64,000 nucleotides of DNA, from contig NZ_ANOK01000003.1 of assembly GCF_000331575.1 (NCBI RefSeq), positions 490,365-554,364 on the forward strand, written 5' to 3'. Both the position numbers and the translations under genes were made by a program. Below the pieces are notes generated by a model, which saw only the letters and a list, made by a program, of their open reading frames with translations, had not been told where the DNA came from and did not search any database. The DNA is from Calidifontibacillus oryziterrae (lineage in GTDB: Bacteria > Bacillota > Bacilli > Bacillales > Bacillaceae_J). Numbering within the stretch: position 1 is the first letter of the stretch; the number at the start of each line of letters is the position of its first letter. Of the stretch, positions 1-7,683 are shown piece after piece.

Positions 1-2
1 AG

Positions 3-902
3 CGGGTGCTTTTAGCGAGTGGACGTCATGTCCATCCCAAATATATTGAAAGATTAAAACTAATGAATATTACACATATGTTTGTAGAAGACAATATTTC
101 TAGGGGGATTAACCTCGATGAAATGATTGATATGCCTACATGGATGGATGCAATAGATTTAGTTCAAGACACGTTTGAAAAAGTTGAAAAAAATGAAAAA
201 ATCGATGTTATAGCTATTCAGCAGCTAGCAGGTAAGTTAATTGTTGAGGTGCAAAAGCGGCCTTTATTAGTGCTTGTTCCTGTTTCAACGATTCCAAGAA
301 ATTTATATCCATATGCACATGCAGTCAACGTTGCGCTTTTATCCGTTCAAGTTGGAAAGAGATTGTTCTTGAATCAACTACAATTACGGGATTTAGTGAT
401 CGGCTGCTTATTGCATGATATTGGAAAAATTAAGGCTGATGAGGACGAAGGTCATCCGAAAGAAGGCTTTGAAATTATTAGGAAAATTCGTGAGTTTAAT
501 ATTGTTTCTGCCCATGTTGCTTATCAACATCATGAGTCATTAAATGGGACAGGATATCCAAGGAAGTTAACTGGTCAAGACTTTCATAAATTTGCTCAAA
601 TATGTGGCATCGCAAACCAATATGAAAATATGGTCACAAAAAAACAAATTCCGCCGCATGAGGCAATGGAGAGACTGATGACGATGAGTGATACTAACTA
701 TGAAACTAGTATTGTTCATGCCTTTGTTCAAGGTATTCCATCATACCCACCTGGGACAAAAATAGAATTAAACACTAATGAAAGAGGAATTGTTATAAGA
801 TTAGAGTCACAGCTGCAACGTCCAATTGTTCGAACACTTCCAGATGAAAAGATTATTAATTTAGAGGACCATCCAACAATTATCATCAATGGATTGGCAT
901 AG
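3..902 (+). CDS. HD-GYP domain protein (5' end outside window)
   Basis: Probable cyclic-di-GMP phosphodiesterase of the HD-GYP family. The reading frame is open from the first bases of the window, so the true start lies upstream and an N-terminal segment is missing. In the visible 298 residues the metal-binding pair HD sits near residues 137-138 (LLHDIGKIK), and the family signature follows as HHE plus NGTGYP at about 175-185. HD-GYP enzymes linearise c-di-GMP to pGpG or GMP in the cytoplasm. No membrane segment is visible in this part. A terminator-like hairpin follows. The motif pattern is strong; activity and any N-terminal sensor cannot be judged. Confidence 0.88.
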   Translation, partial: RVLLASGRHVHPKYIERLKLMNITHMFVEDNISRGINLDEMIDMPTWMDAIDLVQDTFEKVEKNEKIDVIAIQQLAGKLIVEVQKRPLLVLVPVSTIPRNLYPYAHAVNVALLSVQVGKRLFLNQLQLRDLVIGCLLHDIGKIKADEDEGHPKEGFEIIRKIREFNIVSAHVAYQHHESLNGTGYPRKLTGQDFHKFAQICGIANQYENMVTKKQIPPHEAMERLMTMSDTNYETSIVHAFVQGIPSYPPGTKIELNTNERGIVIRLESQLQRPIVRTLPDEKIINLEDHPTIIINGLA

Positions 903-956
903 ATGATCAAGGTTAATTCTTCTTTTATCGCAATTTCAATAGACACACAAAAAATG

Positions 957-988
957 ACTCCCATTCTAAAGTAGAAGGGAGTTTCTTT
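957..988. terminator. terminator between convergent genes
   Basis: ACTCCC and GGGAGT arms, with inner TTCTA/TAGAA pairing and one bulge, are followed by a short T-rich run. It lies between the convergent HD-GYP and CapA-like genes. Confidence 0.6.
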
Positions 989-994
989 CTGTTC

Positions 995-2170
995 TTATTG
1001 TAGTATTGCCAATTCTGGCATCCATTTTTTCATATGTGATTCTATATCTTTATAAATATTTGAATCTAGAGGATATTGCTCATTTAAAGGAATGACTGTA
1101 AATTTTCGATTTACAACATATGTTGGTAAAAAAGTAGGATTTTTAATTTCAATCGTATAATTGTCAGCAAATCCGGTTTTTTCAACAGTTAATTGAACGA
1201 TTCCACCAATTTCCCGATATGGATGGCGTTGTCCAGAGATAAAGTTTCCTAATGAATAAATGACAAATGCTTTTCCCCCGTTTTCTTTTTCAATCCACTC
1301 TACAGGCTGAAGAACATGGGGGTGGTGACCTAAAATAATATCAGCCCCAGCATCAACGAGCTGTTTAACAATATTCTTTTGGTCATCACTAGGCATTCGT
1401 TGATATTCATTCCCAAAATGTATGCTCACAACTGTTACATCAGATAGCTGTTTTGATCGCTCAATCTCTTTTTTCATAGCTTCTAAGTTTATTAGGTTTA
1501 CAAGATAATCCTTACCCGTTGGAATGGGAATTCCATTTGTCCCATACGTGTACGCTAAAAATGAAAACGTAATATCGTTTGCATCAAGAATACGGATTTC
1601 CTCCTTGTCTGCTTCACTTTTATAGGAGCCGACATAGGCAACACCAAGCTTATTCCAATAATTAATTGCATTTTGAATTGCAATTTCACCACGGTCTAAT
1701 GTATGATTATTTGCCATGGAGACAATATCGATTCCAGCATCCTTTAAGGCATCACCAACCTCATAAGGACTATTAAATCGTGGATATGACGAAAGGCCAA
1801 GCTCCGTTCCGCCGATCATTGTTTCTTGATTTGCAAAAGCGATGTCCGCACCTTCGATGAGCGGTTTGACTTTTGTTAACATTGGTTTAAAATCATAGAG
1901 ATTATGTTCAACTCGTGCTGCATTATAAACGGTGTCATGAATTAATATATCACCCATACCCACTAACGTTGCACTTGTAGTTTTGGGATAATATTTCTCA
2001 ACTTCTAACAGCGGTTTTGTAGTGTGCAGGGCTGCAGTTTTCTCCGTTTCGGCTGTTTGTCCAGAAACCGTATAATCTTTCGTAACGTACATTTGCAAAA
2101 GCATAAAGATTGAAAGAAACATTAAAGTTAAGGATACTATTGATATAAACATTTTTATTTTTAGTTTCAT
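995..2170 (-). CDS. CapA-family protein (poly-gamma-glutamate synthesis-like metallophosphatase fold)
   Basis: CapA/PgsA-type protein of 391 residues. An N-terminal hydrophobic stretch (about residues 5-28) should anchor it in the membrane with the domain outside. The calcineurin-like metal-site motifs of the CapA family are visible: VGMGDILIHD, NQET, NNHTLDRG and GHHPHVLQ. CapA proteins take part in poly-gamma-glutamate capsule synthesis or attachment, but many bacilli carry stand-alone copies of unknown role, and no pgsB/pgsC neighbours are seen. The ATG at 2170 was chosen over a further upstream codon because TAGGAGCGG lies just before it. Family is sure; function is not. Confidence 0.85.
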   Translation of the reverse strand: MKLKIKMFISIVSLTLMFLSIFMLLQMYVTKDYTVSGQTAETEKTAALHTTKPLLEVEKYYPKTTSATLVGMGDILIHDTVYNAARVEHNLYDFKPMLTKVKPLIEGADIAFANQETMIGGTELGLSSYPRFNSPYEVGDALKDAGIDIVSMANNHTLDRGEIAIQNAINYWNKLGVAYVGSYKSEADKEEIRILDANDITFSFLAYTYGTNGIPIPTGKDYLVNLINLEAMKKEIERSKQLSDVTVVSIHFGNEYQRMPSDDQKNIVKQLVDAGADIILGHHPHVLQPVEWIEKENGGKAFVIYSLGNFISGQRHPYREIGGIVQLTVEKTGFADNYTIEIKNPTFLPTYVVNRKFTVIPLNEQYPLDSNIYKDIESHMKKWMPELAILQ

Positions 2171-2264
2171 CGAACTACCGCTCCTATAAAACTCTATTTC
2201 TTTTATCATACATAAACAATCCATAATTTGATATATTTCCCCAAAATTTATTAAGCAATATTTT

Positions 2265-2293
2265 TTGAAAAAGTGTGGAAAAAGTATTATAAT
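2265..2293 (+). promoter_or_regulatory. sigma-A-type promoter of the HesB-like gene
   Basis: A -35 box TTGAAA (2265-2270) and a perfect -10 box TATAAT (2288-2293) are separated by exactly 17 bases. They lie about 40 bases upstream of the ATG at 2335. This supports expression of the TGA-interrupted gene. Confidence 0.7.
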
Positions 2294-2334
2294 ATACGTA
2301 GTGGGGTATCAAAAAGAAATTTGAGGTGAAAAAT

Positions 2335-2649
2335 ATGGTAACGATCACGAAGCCTGCGATTGAAAAAATGCAGGAGGAAATCGATCAATATGTTAAGCAA
2401 GGAGAAAATTATTTCATTCGCTTAAGTATGGGCGCTGGCTGAGGCGGTCCACAGCTTCGTCTGACTCTGGAGGAGTCAGCTAAAACAGGTGATGAACAAT
2501 TTGAACAAGACGGCATTAAATTTTTGTTAAATAACAGGGATAAGTCATACTTTACTGGTTTAGCAGTTGATTTTCGTACGTCTTGGTATGGTGGTGGCTT
2601 CTTTACCCTTATTGCTTCCGATGGACGCCAAGTAGGGGGAAGCTGTTAA
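2335..2649 (+). CDS. HesB-like selenoprotein (in-frame TGA read as selenocysteine)
   Basis: HesB/IscA-related protein of 104 residues in which codon 36 is TGA (2440-2442). Reading through it gives one continuous HesB-like domain. The TGA falls in the motif GAG-U-GGPQL, where HesB/IscA relatives carry the conserved cysteine ligand, and the chain ends in GGSC with Cys104. A GAGGTG ribosome site and a good sigma-A promoter precede the ATG. Twenty-five bases after the TGA a perfect 7-bp hairpin with a G-containing loop fits the bacterial SECIS pattern. A family of HesB-like selenoproteins is already known. Gene finders would call this a 35-residue fragment or a pseudogene. Likely role: iron-sulfur or related redox chemistry. 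Confidence 0.85.
2440..2479 (+). other. selenocysteine TGA codon and bacterial SECIS-like hairpin
   Basis: The UGA at 2440-2442 is followed by the stem CTGACTC (2461-2467) / GAGTCAG (2473-2479) around a five-base loop TGGAG. The stem is perfectly paired. The loop starts 25 bases after the UGA and has G at its second and third positions. These match published bacterial SECIS features (short stem, small loop with an early G, loop roughly 16-37 bases from UGA). The hairpin lies wholly in coding sequence, as expected in bacteria. Confidence 0.8.
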
Positions 2650-2672
2650 AAAGCTTAACCTTTAATACTACT

Positions 2673-2704
2673 AAAAAACCTCTATCATTTGATAGAGGTT
2701 TTTT
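2673..2704. terminator. bidirectional terminator
   Basis: A perfect 14-bp stem, AAAAAACCTCTATC with GATAGAGGTTTTTT, has a four-base loop. A and T runs at its two ends let it serve both the HesB-like gene and the convergent NlpC/P60 gene. Confidence 0.85.
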
Positions 2705-2720
2705 AGTGCTAGTTTATAGT

Positions 2721-4175
2721 TTATAATACTCTGCGAGCTGTTACATAATTTTTTGTTGCCCAGTCAGTAGTCATACTTTCTTTAACTACATCATTTTTTG
2801 GAGTTAGGTGAATATATTGATTATTACCAACATAAATTCCTACATCAGCGATCGTAGTTCCACTATTATTGTTGGAAAAAAAGACAAGATCACCTTTTTG
2901 TAGATTTTCCTTTTGGACAGCTTGTCCCAATGTAGCTTGATAGCTTTGTAGAGCTAATCTTAAGTCAACGCCGTTCTGTTTATATACATATCTCGTAAAG
3001 CCACCTGCTGTAAACGTAAGATTTTTTTCATCATATACGTAGCCAAATTTTGCTTTGCCGATTAAACTGTTTGCAAAGTTGACAAGTTGATCTCCTTTAG
3101 TAGGTGCAACAACTTCAGGTGTCGGTTCCGGTGTTGGTTGTACAGGTTTCGGAGCTGGCGTAACTGGCTCTGGAGCAGGAGTTGGTTGAACCGGTACCGG
3201 AGTAGGCGCTGGTGTGACTTGGCTGCTTGATACAACACGTCTTGCCGTTAAATAGTTTTGCTCGAACCAATCGAGTGGTAACACTCTTGTATAAACACCA
3301 CGGTCAGGCAGTGAAAGGATTAAGCGTTGATCCCCAGCATAAATTCCTACAACCCAAGGAGTTGTAGAGCCTACATTGCTAGTAAAGAAAACAAGGTCGC
3401 CTTTTTGTAGGTTATTTTTCGATACGGCGGTCCCTAACTTTACTTGCTCTTTAATAGTAGTAGTACCTAAATTTATTCCGTTCTTTTTATAAATATGGTT
3501 AACAAAACCAGCATTTGTAAATGTGAATGAAGTTTCATTGTTTGTTGATGATGAAATTGTTACTTTTGGCTGTAAATCAAAGGCAGTTGTTACAATTTGA
3601 TCGCCTTTCGTCGCAGGGTTTGCAGCTAACATGCTAGGTAATACGCGGCGAGCACCAACATAGCTATCTCTGTAATAGGATGTGCTATCTAAATCAGATA
3701 TGACAACATTTAGTTTTGTATTGGCCATATGAATAATTTTATTATCGCCAATATAAATACCTACATGGTTTGTCGGATCATCATTCGTTGGCGTACTGTC
3801 GAAGAAAACAAGATCACCTTTTTGCAATTGGTCTCTTGAGACCGCATAGCCTTGCTTAAACATCATGTTTTCATCAGCTGTAGCTAAATCGACACCGTTT
3901 TGTTTAAAGACAAAATGAACAAATGAGCCACAAGCAAATTGATAAGGATATGTTGATTTTACATCATGACTATAAGTAGCTTTTCCAATAAGATATTTAG
4001 CGGTCGCAATAATCTGATCTGCTTTTGCATCAACAGCAGCTTGGTTATTATAAGGATTTGTAATTTGCATTGTTGCCGCTGAGATTGGATCTGGATTTAT
4101 TGTGAAAGTTGGCAGACTCAATCCGCTTAATGTAATCATTACTGCGGTTGTAGTTGTAAAAATCTTTTTTTTCAT
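2721..4175 (-). CDS. exported triple NlpC/P60-domain protein
   Basis: Secreted 484-residue protein with a Sec signal peptide (KKK then a hydrophobic stretch, about residues 1-34) and three NlpC/P60-like domains (about 50-180, 190-315, 360-484). A proline-rich linker (about 320-357) separates the last two. NlpC/P60 enzymes cut cell-wall peptides with a Cys-His dyad. Domain 1 has the Cys in FACGSF (Cys82) and the His in NHVGIYIG (His137). In domain 2 the Cys position is Asn (FTNAGF) and the His position is Val; in domain 3 they are Ala (FTAGGF) and Asp (ADVGIYVG). Domains 2 and 3 are therefore probably non-catalytic wall-binding or regulatory modules. Start chosen by the GAGGAGG site. Confidence 0.85.
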   Translation of the reverse strand: MKKKIFTTTTAVMITLSGLSLPTFTINPDPISAATMQITNPYNNQAAVDAKADQIIATAKYLIGKATYSHDVKSTYPYQFACGSFVHFVFKQNGVDLATADENMMFKQGYAVSRDQLQKGDLVFFDSTPTNDDPTNHVGIYIGDNKIIHMANTKLNVVISDLDSTSYYRDSYVGARRVLPSMLAANPATKGDQIVTTAFDLQPKVTISSSTNNETSFTFTNAGFVNHIYKKNGINLGTTTIKEQVKLGTAVSKNNLQKGDLVFFTSNVGSTTPWVVGIYAGDQRLILSLPDRGVYTRVLPLDWFEQNYLTARRVVSSSQVTPAPTPVPVQPTPAPEPVTPAPKPVQPTPEPTPEVVAPTKGDQLVNFANSLIGKAKFGYVYDEKNLTFTAGGFTRYVYKQNGVDLRLALQSYQATLGQAVQKENLQKGDLVFFSNNNSGTTIADVGIYVGNNQYIHLTPKNDVVKESMTTDWATKNYVTARRVL

Positions 4176-4227
4176 ACGTTTGTTTCCTCCTCGTTTTCTG
4201 AATTAGTTGTAGAATTCATGATCTACG

Positions 4228-4296
4228 GCGGGAACAAACTCATCTTAACATAGAAAACAAAAGAGAACTTCGGCCAATTTTTACCTAAGTTCCCGC
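4228..4296 (-). promoter_or_regulatory. structured 5' leader of the NlpC/P60 gene
   Basis: On the minus strand, GCGGGAAC and GTTCCCGC (8-bp arms) enclose about 53 bases. The GAAC of the first arm can alternatively pair in GAACTT/AAGTTC closer by. The two pairings are mutually exclusive, as in a regulatory leader. No known riboswitch consensus, including c-di-AMP ydaO, could be matched. Confidence 0.35.
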
Positions 4297-4396
4297 TATT
4301 TGTTGATTATTATATTATTAATAAATTTAGTTTATCCATTGCTATGAAACGGATAATTATAAAATCGCACAAGGGAAAATGCTGTTTAGTTTTTCC

Positions 4397-5506
4397 TCAT
4401 TTTGAAAAATTATCAACTAAAAACTGTACGACTTCAAATAATTTTTGTTTACTTGCACCTTTCACTAATACAGTTGTACCGGGCTCAATTATTTTCAAGA
4501 GCTCCTCATGTAGTTTCTTTCGCTGCAAATTGTAAAAGTGCATCGCTTTTTCTTTCGGATAGCCGGCTGCAATTGCGCCTTCATGCGTATGACTTGAATA
4601 ATTTCCAAAAGTATAAATCGCATCTACATTTTTAGAAGCAGCATAAGCCCCAATTTCCCGATGTGCTTCCTCCATGAGGACACCGAGTTCTCCCATGCTC
4701 CCTAAAACAGCAATCTTCTTTTTCTTGCCAACTTCTAACAAAACATCAAGTGCTGCTTTCATTGCTGGTGGATGAGCATGTACAGTATCATCGATGACGA
4801 TAATATCATCTTTAAGTCGATACAAATGGAGACGGTGCTCTGGTTTTTTTATATATTTTAAGCCATTTTTCATTTCTATAGGGGAAAAACCTAGAAGGTC
4901 TGCTACTGCAATGGCAAACAATGCGTTATATATATTATGTTTCCCAATTACAGGGATGTAAAAACGATCGTTTATTCGATGTGAGATTACATCAAATTCT
5001 ATACCGTCTTTAGTAAAGGAAATATTTTTTGCTTGATAATCGGCAGGAAATGATATTCCCACTGTTGTAATTTTTCCTTTAAAATCTTTTGTATGCAGCA
5101 ATTTCGAGTTTTGATCATCTTTATTAATAAACAGATACCCCTCAGGGTGCATTCCTTTAATCACTTCAGATTTCGCAGCTGCCAAACTTTCTACTTTTCC
5201 ATCAAAATTTCCGATGTGGGCAGAACCAACATTTGTAATAACAGCAATAGCTGGCTGGAGGATTGAACAATGTTCGGCGATTTGACCCGCAAAACCCATA
5301 CCATATTCAAGAACGACAGCCCGATGTATAGGCCTAATTGCTTCTTTATGCTGCGGTGTATTAACCGTTGTATTGTAATAGTCTCTAGATTCAAAAATAA
5401 TCCACTTTTCTCTTAATATAGCGGAGATCATTGCTTTTACTGTTGTTTTACCGGAACTACCTGTTACTGCTATTATTGGTTTTTCTGGCAGATAGTTTTT
5501 ACTCAT
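4397..5506 (-). CDS. MurF-like Mur ligase lacking the N-terminal substrate domain
   Basis: Mur-ligase-family ATP-dependent amide ligase of 369 residues. It starts almost directly with the P-loop (VTGSSGKTT, about residues 14-22), so the N-terminal UDP-sugar-binding domain of true MurF is absent. It keeps the central ATPase domain (TNVGSAHIGNFDG) and the C-terminal ligand domain. Where MurF has a DDxYNANP-type motif it reads DDTVHAHP. It is the last gene of a tight operon with the ATP-grasp gene upstream (8-base overlap). ATG at 5506 was chosen over 5521 because GAGGTTG stands 8 bases before it. It closely resembles the C-terminal half of the fusion gene at 11413-13587. Substrate unknown; a role in cell-wall precursor synthesis is unlikely. 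Confidence 0.8.
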   Translation of the reverse strand: MSKNYLPEKPIIAVTGSSGKTTVKAMISAILREKWIIFESRDYYNTTVNTPQHKEAIRPIHRAVVLEYGMGFAGQIAEHCSILQPAIAVITNVGSAHIGNFDGKVESLAAAKSEVIKGMHPEGYLFINKDDQNSKLLHTKDFKGKITTVGISFPADYQAKNISFTKDGIEFDVISHRINDRFYIPVIGKHNIYNALFAIAVADLLGFSPIEMKNGLKYIKKPEHRLHLYRLKDDIIVIDDTVHAHPPAMKAALDVLLEVGKKKKIAVLGSMGELGVLMEEAHREIGAYAASKNVDAIYTFGNYSSHTHEGAIAAGYPKEKAMHFYNLQRKKLHEELLKIIEPGTTVLVKGASKQKLFEVVQFLVDNFSK

Positions 5507-6170
5507 AATCAACAACCTCATTTTTCACATCAAATACCCAAATGTTGTGTAAGTCATCAAGGACAACATTAATGACTATTTCGTGTATATCCATATTTGA
5601 ATCACCTGAAGAAATTTTTCCTAAGGCTGAAGCGAAGCGTGGAGCAAATTGCACGAGATCATGCTTTATATTGTCTGCCTGTTCCCCAAATTGTTGTGGT
5701 AAAAACAATTCAATTTTTTGAGTAAATCCACCATAATTTGGATTAGTAATCATACTACCAAGTCGAGCAATTTGCGGGTAAATGGCTGTAAGCTGCCATT
5801 TCTGATTTCCATGTTTGTTTACATGTAATTTTAGGCTATAGCGATTTCCAAGTCTTGTTTTACAAATAATATACGGCTGAATAAAGTGGGGTTTGTCAGT
5901 AATTTTATGTTTTACTAAAGCTCTAAGCTGTTCCTGATCCAATTCGGATATTTTTTGGGCTTGATAAATAAAGTTCGAATTACCTTTACTTTCTATTACG
6001 AATGTATCGCCATGTTTCACTCGTTCATTTGGCTTTAAAATGATTCTCCTGTAATCATTTAATAATCGTAAAAATTGCCCAGAAGTTTGAATGCGAATGG
6101 AGGGGACGAGATTTTGTGTGAATTGCTCGTCAGTTTGCAATGTGTCATATATATCAACCCAGTTATGCAT
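5499..6170 (-). CDS. YheC/YheD-like ATP-grasp protein, shortened and degenerate
   Basis: ATP-grasp domain protein (223 residues) of the YheC/YheD spore-coat-associated family. It matches the ATP-grasp part of the fusion protein at 11413-13587 (compare FIQPYIICKTR with FIVQPYISSRTK, and YPQIARLGSMITN with YPRIAPPGSIITN) but lacks its first ~100 residues. The C-terminal metal-binding motif, YEVNWRPGCP in the fusion, here reads FDVKNEVVDYE, losing the Asn and most of the motif, so catalysis is doubtful. It starts inside the stop of the upstream Mur-ligase gene (TAATG junction) and overlaps the next gene by 8 bases, which implies translational coupling. It may be a scaffold or partner for the downstream Mur ligase. 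Confidence 0.75.
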   Translation of the reverse strand: MHNWVDIYDTLQTDEQFTQNLVPSIRIQTSGQFLRLLNDYRRIILKPNERVKHGDTFVIESKGNSNFIYQAQKISELDQEQLRALVKHKITDKPHFIQPYIICKTRLGNRYSLKLHVNKHGNQKWQLTAIYPQIARLGSMITNPNYGGFTQKIELFLPQQFGEQADNIKHDLVQFAPRFASALGKISSGDSNMDIHEIVINVVLDDLHNIWVFDVKNEVVDYE

Positions 6171-7573
6171 TAGCTTTCACCTCGATTAACTACTTTTTTT
6201 TTAAAAAAAGCAGCTAGCTCAATCATTGGCAAGTTATTTCCAAAGCTTTTGATATATATAGTTGAGTTTTTGTTCGAAATTTTTTGTAGGAGTTTATATA
6301 TTTCATCATAATTTGTAAAGGAGTATATTTTGCTATTTAAACCTAATGAGGCGGCGTAATGAGCCATTTCTTTGGCAAGATTTCCGATTGTTATAATCGT
6401 ATCGACGCCGTATTTATGAATGATTGAACCGGCTTCTTTATGAAGTTCATCTTCATAGTCACCTAGGGAAGCCATGTCCGAAAATAAAGCAATGCGTTGT
6501 CCACCGTTAGCAACATGATTTAAAACCTTCATTCCGGCTTCAAGTGAGGTCGTATTAAAATTCCAAGTATCATCAATAATGGTAGCTCCGTTATAACCGG
6601 TTGAAACTTCTAAATGCCTTACTATATTTTTGAATGATTGTAACCGTTTTGCTGCATCTTCTATATTTATACCTATTTCAGTCGTGGCTGCTAAAGCAGC
6701 TAGTGCATTATAAACTTGATGATCACCATAGCCCCCAACAAATACCGGATAGCTTCTGTTTTTTAAATGAAGCGTAAATTTCATGCCGCCATTTCCGTAT
6801 TCGATATTTGTTGCCTTAAAATCTGCTCTGTTTTTAATCCCGAAGTACAAAATCCTTCCGTGAAAATGGTCCAAGCTAAGTGTTTTCGTCTTTTCGTCAT
6901 CCCCGTTTAATATGAGAACGCCATGATTTTCCAAGCTTGTTACCAATTCTCCTTTTGCTTTAATATAGCCTTCAATTGTTTTGCAACCGGTTAAGTGACA
7001 TGCCCCGATGTTTGTAATAATCCCAATCGTTGGTTTAAAAAACCGACAAGCTTGTGTAACGTCCCCAGGCATCCCTACAGCTGTTTCGAATACAGCAGCT
7101 TCTGTTGTTTCGTCAATCCCGATTAAATAATGTAAATGAGCAAGTCTTGAATTTGCACTACTATAGGTAGATTGAACATGTTTTGTATTCTTTAGTATGT
7201 GGGTGATCATTTCTTTCGTTGTTGTTTTTCCACACGTGCCTGTTACAGCTACTACTGGAATATCAAACAGACTACGGTAATAATCTACAAATGTCCAATA
7301 TGCTTGATTTACATTAGCAACTTTTATGATCGTTAAATCTTTCATCGTCTGATAGTAATCTTCATTTTTATCGATAACAATTGCACAAGGAAGTCTTGCT
7401 TTTAGAGAATTCCAGTCAAATTGTTTTCTATATTTTAAGAAAATGAGGACATTTTTTTTATTCCTTCTAATTTCTTTATAAGTTGGAATATAGTTAATTA
7501 CTAGGTCAAGAGACCCTTGAACGAGTTGCCCCTCGATAATTTGACAAATTTCTCGAATTGTAAAAGCCTTCAT
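6170..7573 (-). CDS. full-length MurF-like ligase (paralogue of UDP-MurNAc-tripeptide ligase)
   Basis: Mur ligase of 467 residues with all three domains: an N-terminal MurF-type domain (about 1-105), an ATPase domain with P-loop TGTCGKTT (about 111-118) and TNIGACHLTG, and a C-terminal domain. The usual MurF DDxYNANP motif is replaced by DDTWNFNT, so the substrate probably differs from that of housekeeping MurF. It heads an overlapping three-gene operon (6170, 5499, 4397). A GGGTGAG site precedes the ATG. The neighbouring spore-type ATP-grasp proteins suggest ligation of amino acids to a small peptide or carrier rather than peptidoglycan synthesis, but this is inference. Confidence 0.8.
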   Translation of the reverse strand: MKAFTIREICQIIEGQLVQGSLDLVINYIPTYKEIRRNKKNVLIFLKYRKQFDWNSLKARLPCAIVIDKNEDYYQTMKDLTIIKVANVNQAYWTFVDYYRSLFDIPVVAVTGTCGKTTTKEMITHILKNTKHVQSTYSSANSRLAHLHYLIGIDETTEAAVFETAVGMPGDVTQACRFFKPTIGIITNIGACHLTGCKTIEGYIKAKGELVTSLENHGVLILNGDDEKTKTLSLDHFHGRILYFGIKNRADFKATNIEYGNGGMKFTLHLKNRSYPVFVGGYGDHQVYNALAALAATTEIGINIEDAAKRLQSFKNIVRHLEVSTGYNGATIIDDTWNFNTTSLEAGMKVLNHVANGGQRIALFSDMASLGDYEDELHKEAGSIIHKYGVDTIITIGNLAKEMAHYAASLGLNSKIYSFTNYDEIYKLLQKISNKNSTIYIKSFGNNLPMIELAAFFKKKVVNRGES

Positions 7574-7683
7574 TAAAAGTTCTCACCCTTTCTCAATTGT
7601 TACAGAACTTCTTTTATTGTATGAAAGATTGTTTTTTTTGTTTGTATACATGTCCGTTACTATACAAAAAGAAGCAAAGTGGA

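Noticed and set aside
2335..2442. Reading the HesB-like gene as a pseudogene or a 35-residue ORF
   Set aside because: Only one stop interrupts it, at the exact family Cys position, with a SECIS-like hairpin and an intact frame after it.
4228..4296. c-di-AMP (ydaO) riboswitch before the NlpC/P60 gene
   Set aside because: Although such genes often carry one, the conserved ydaO blocks could not be matched; kept only as a structured leader.
7620..7680. TTTGTATA/TATACAAA inverted repeat as a terminator of the double ATP-grasp gene
   Set aside because: On the minus strand it is followed by an A run rather than a T run, so it does not fit an intrinsic terminator.
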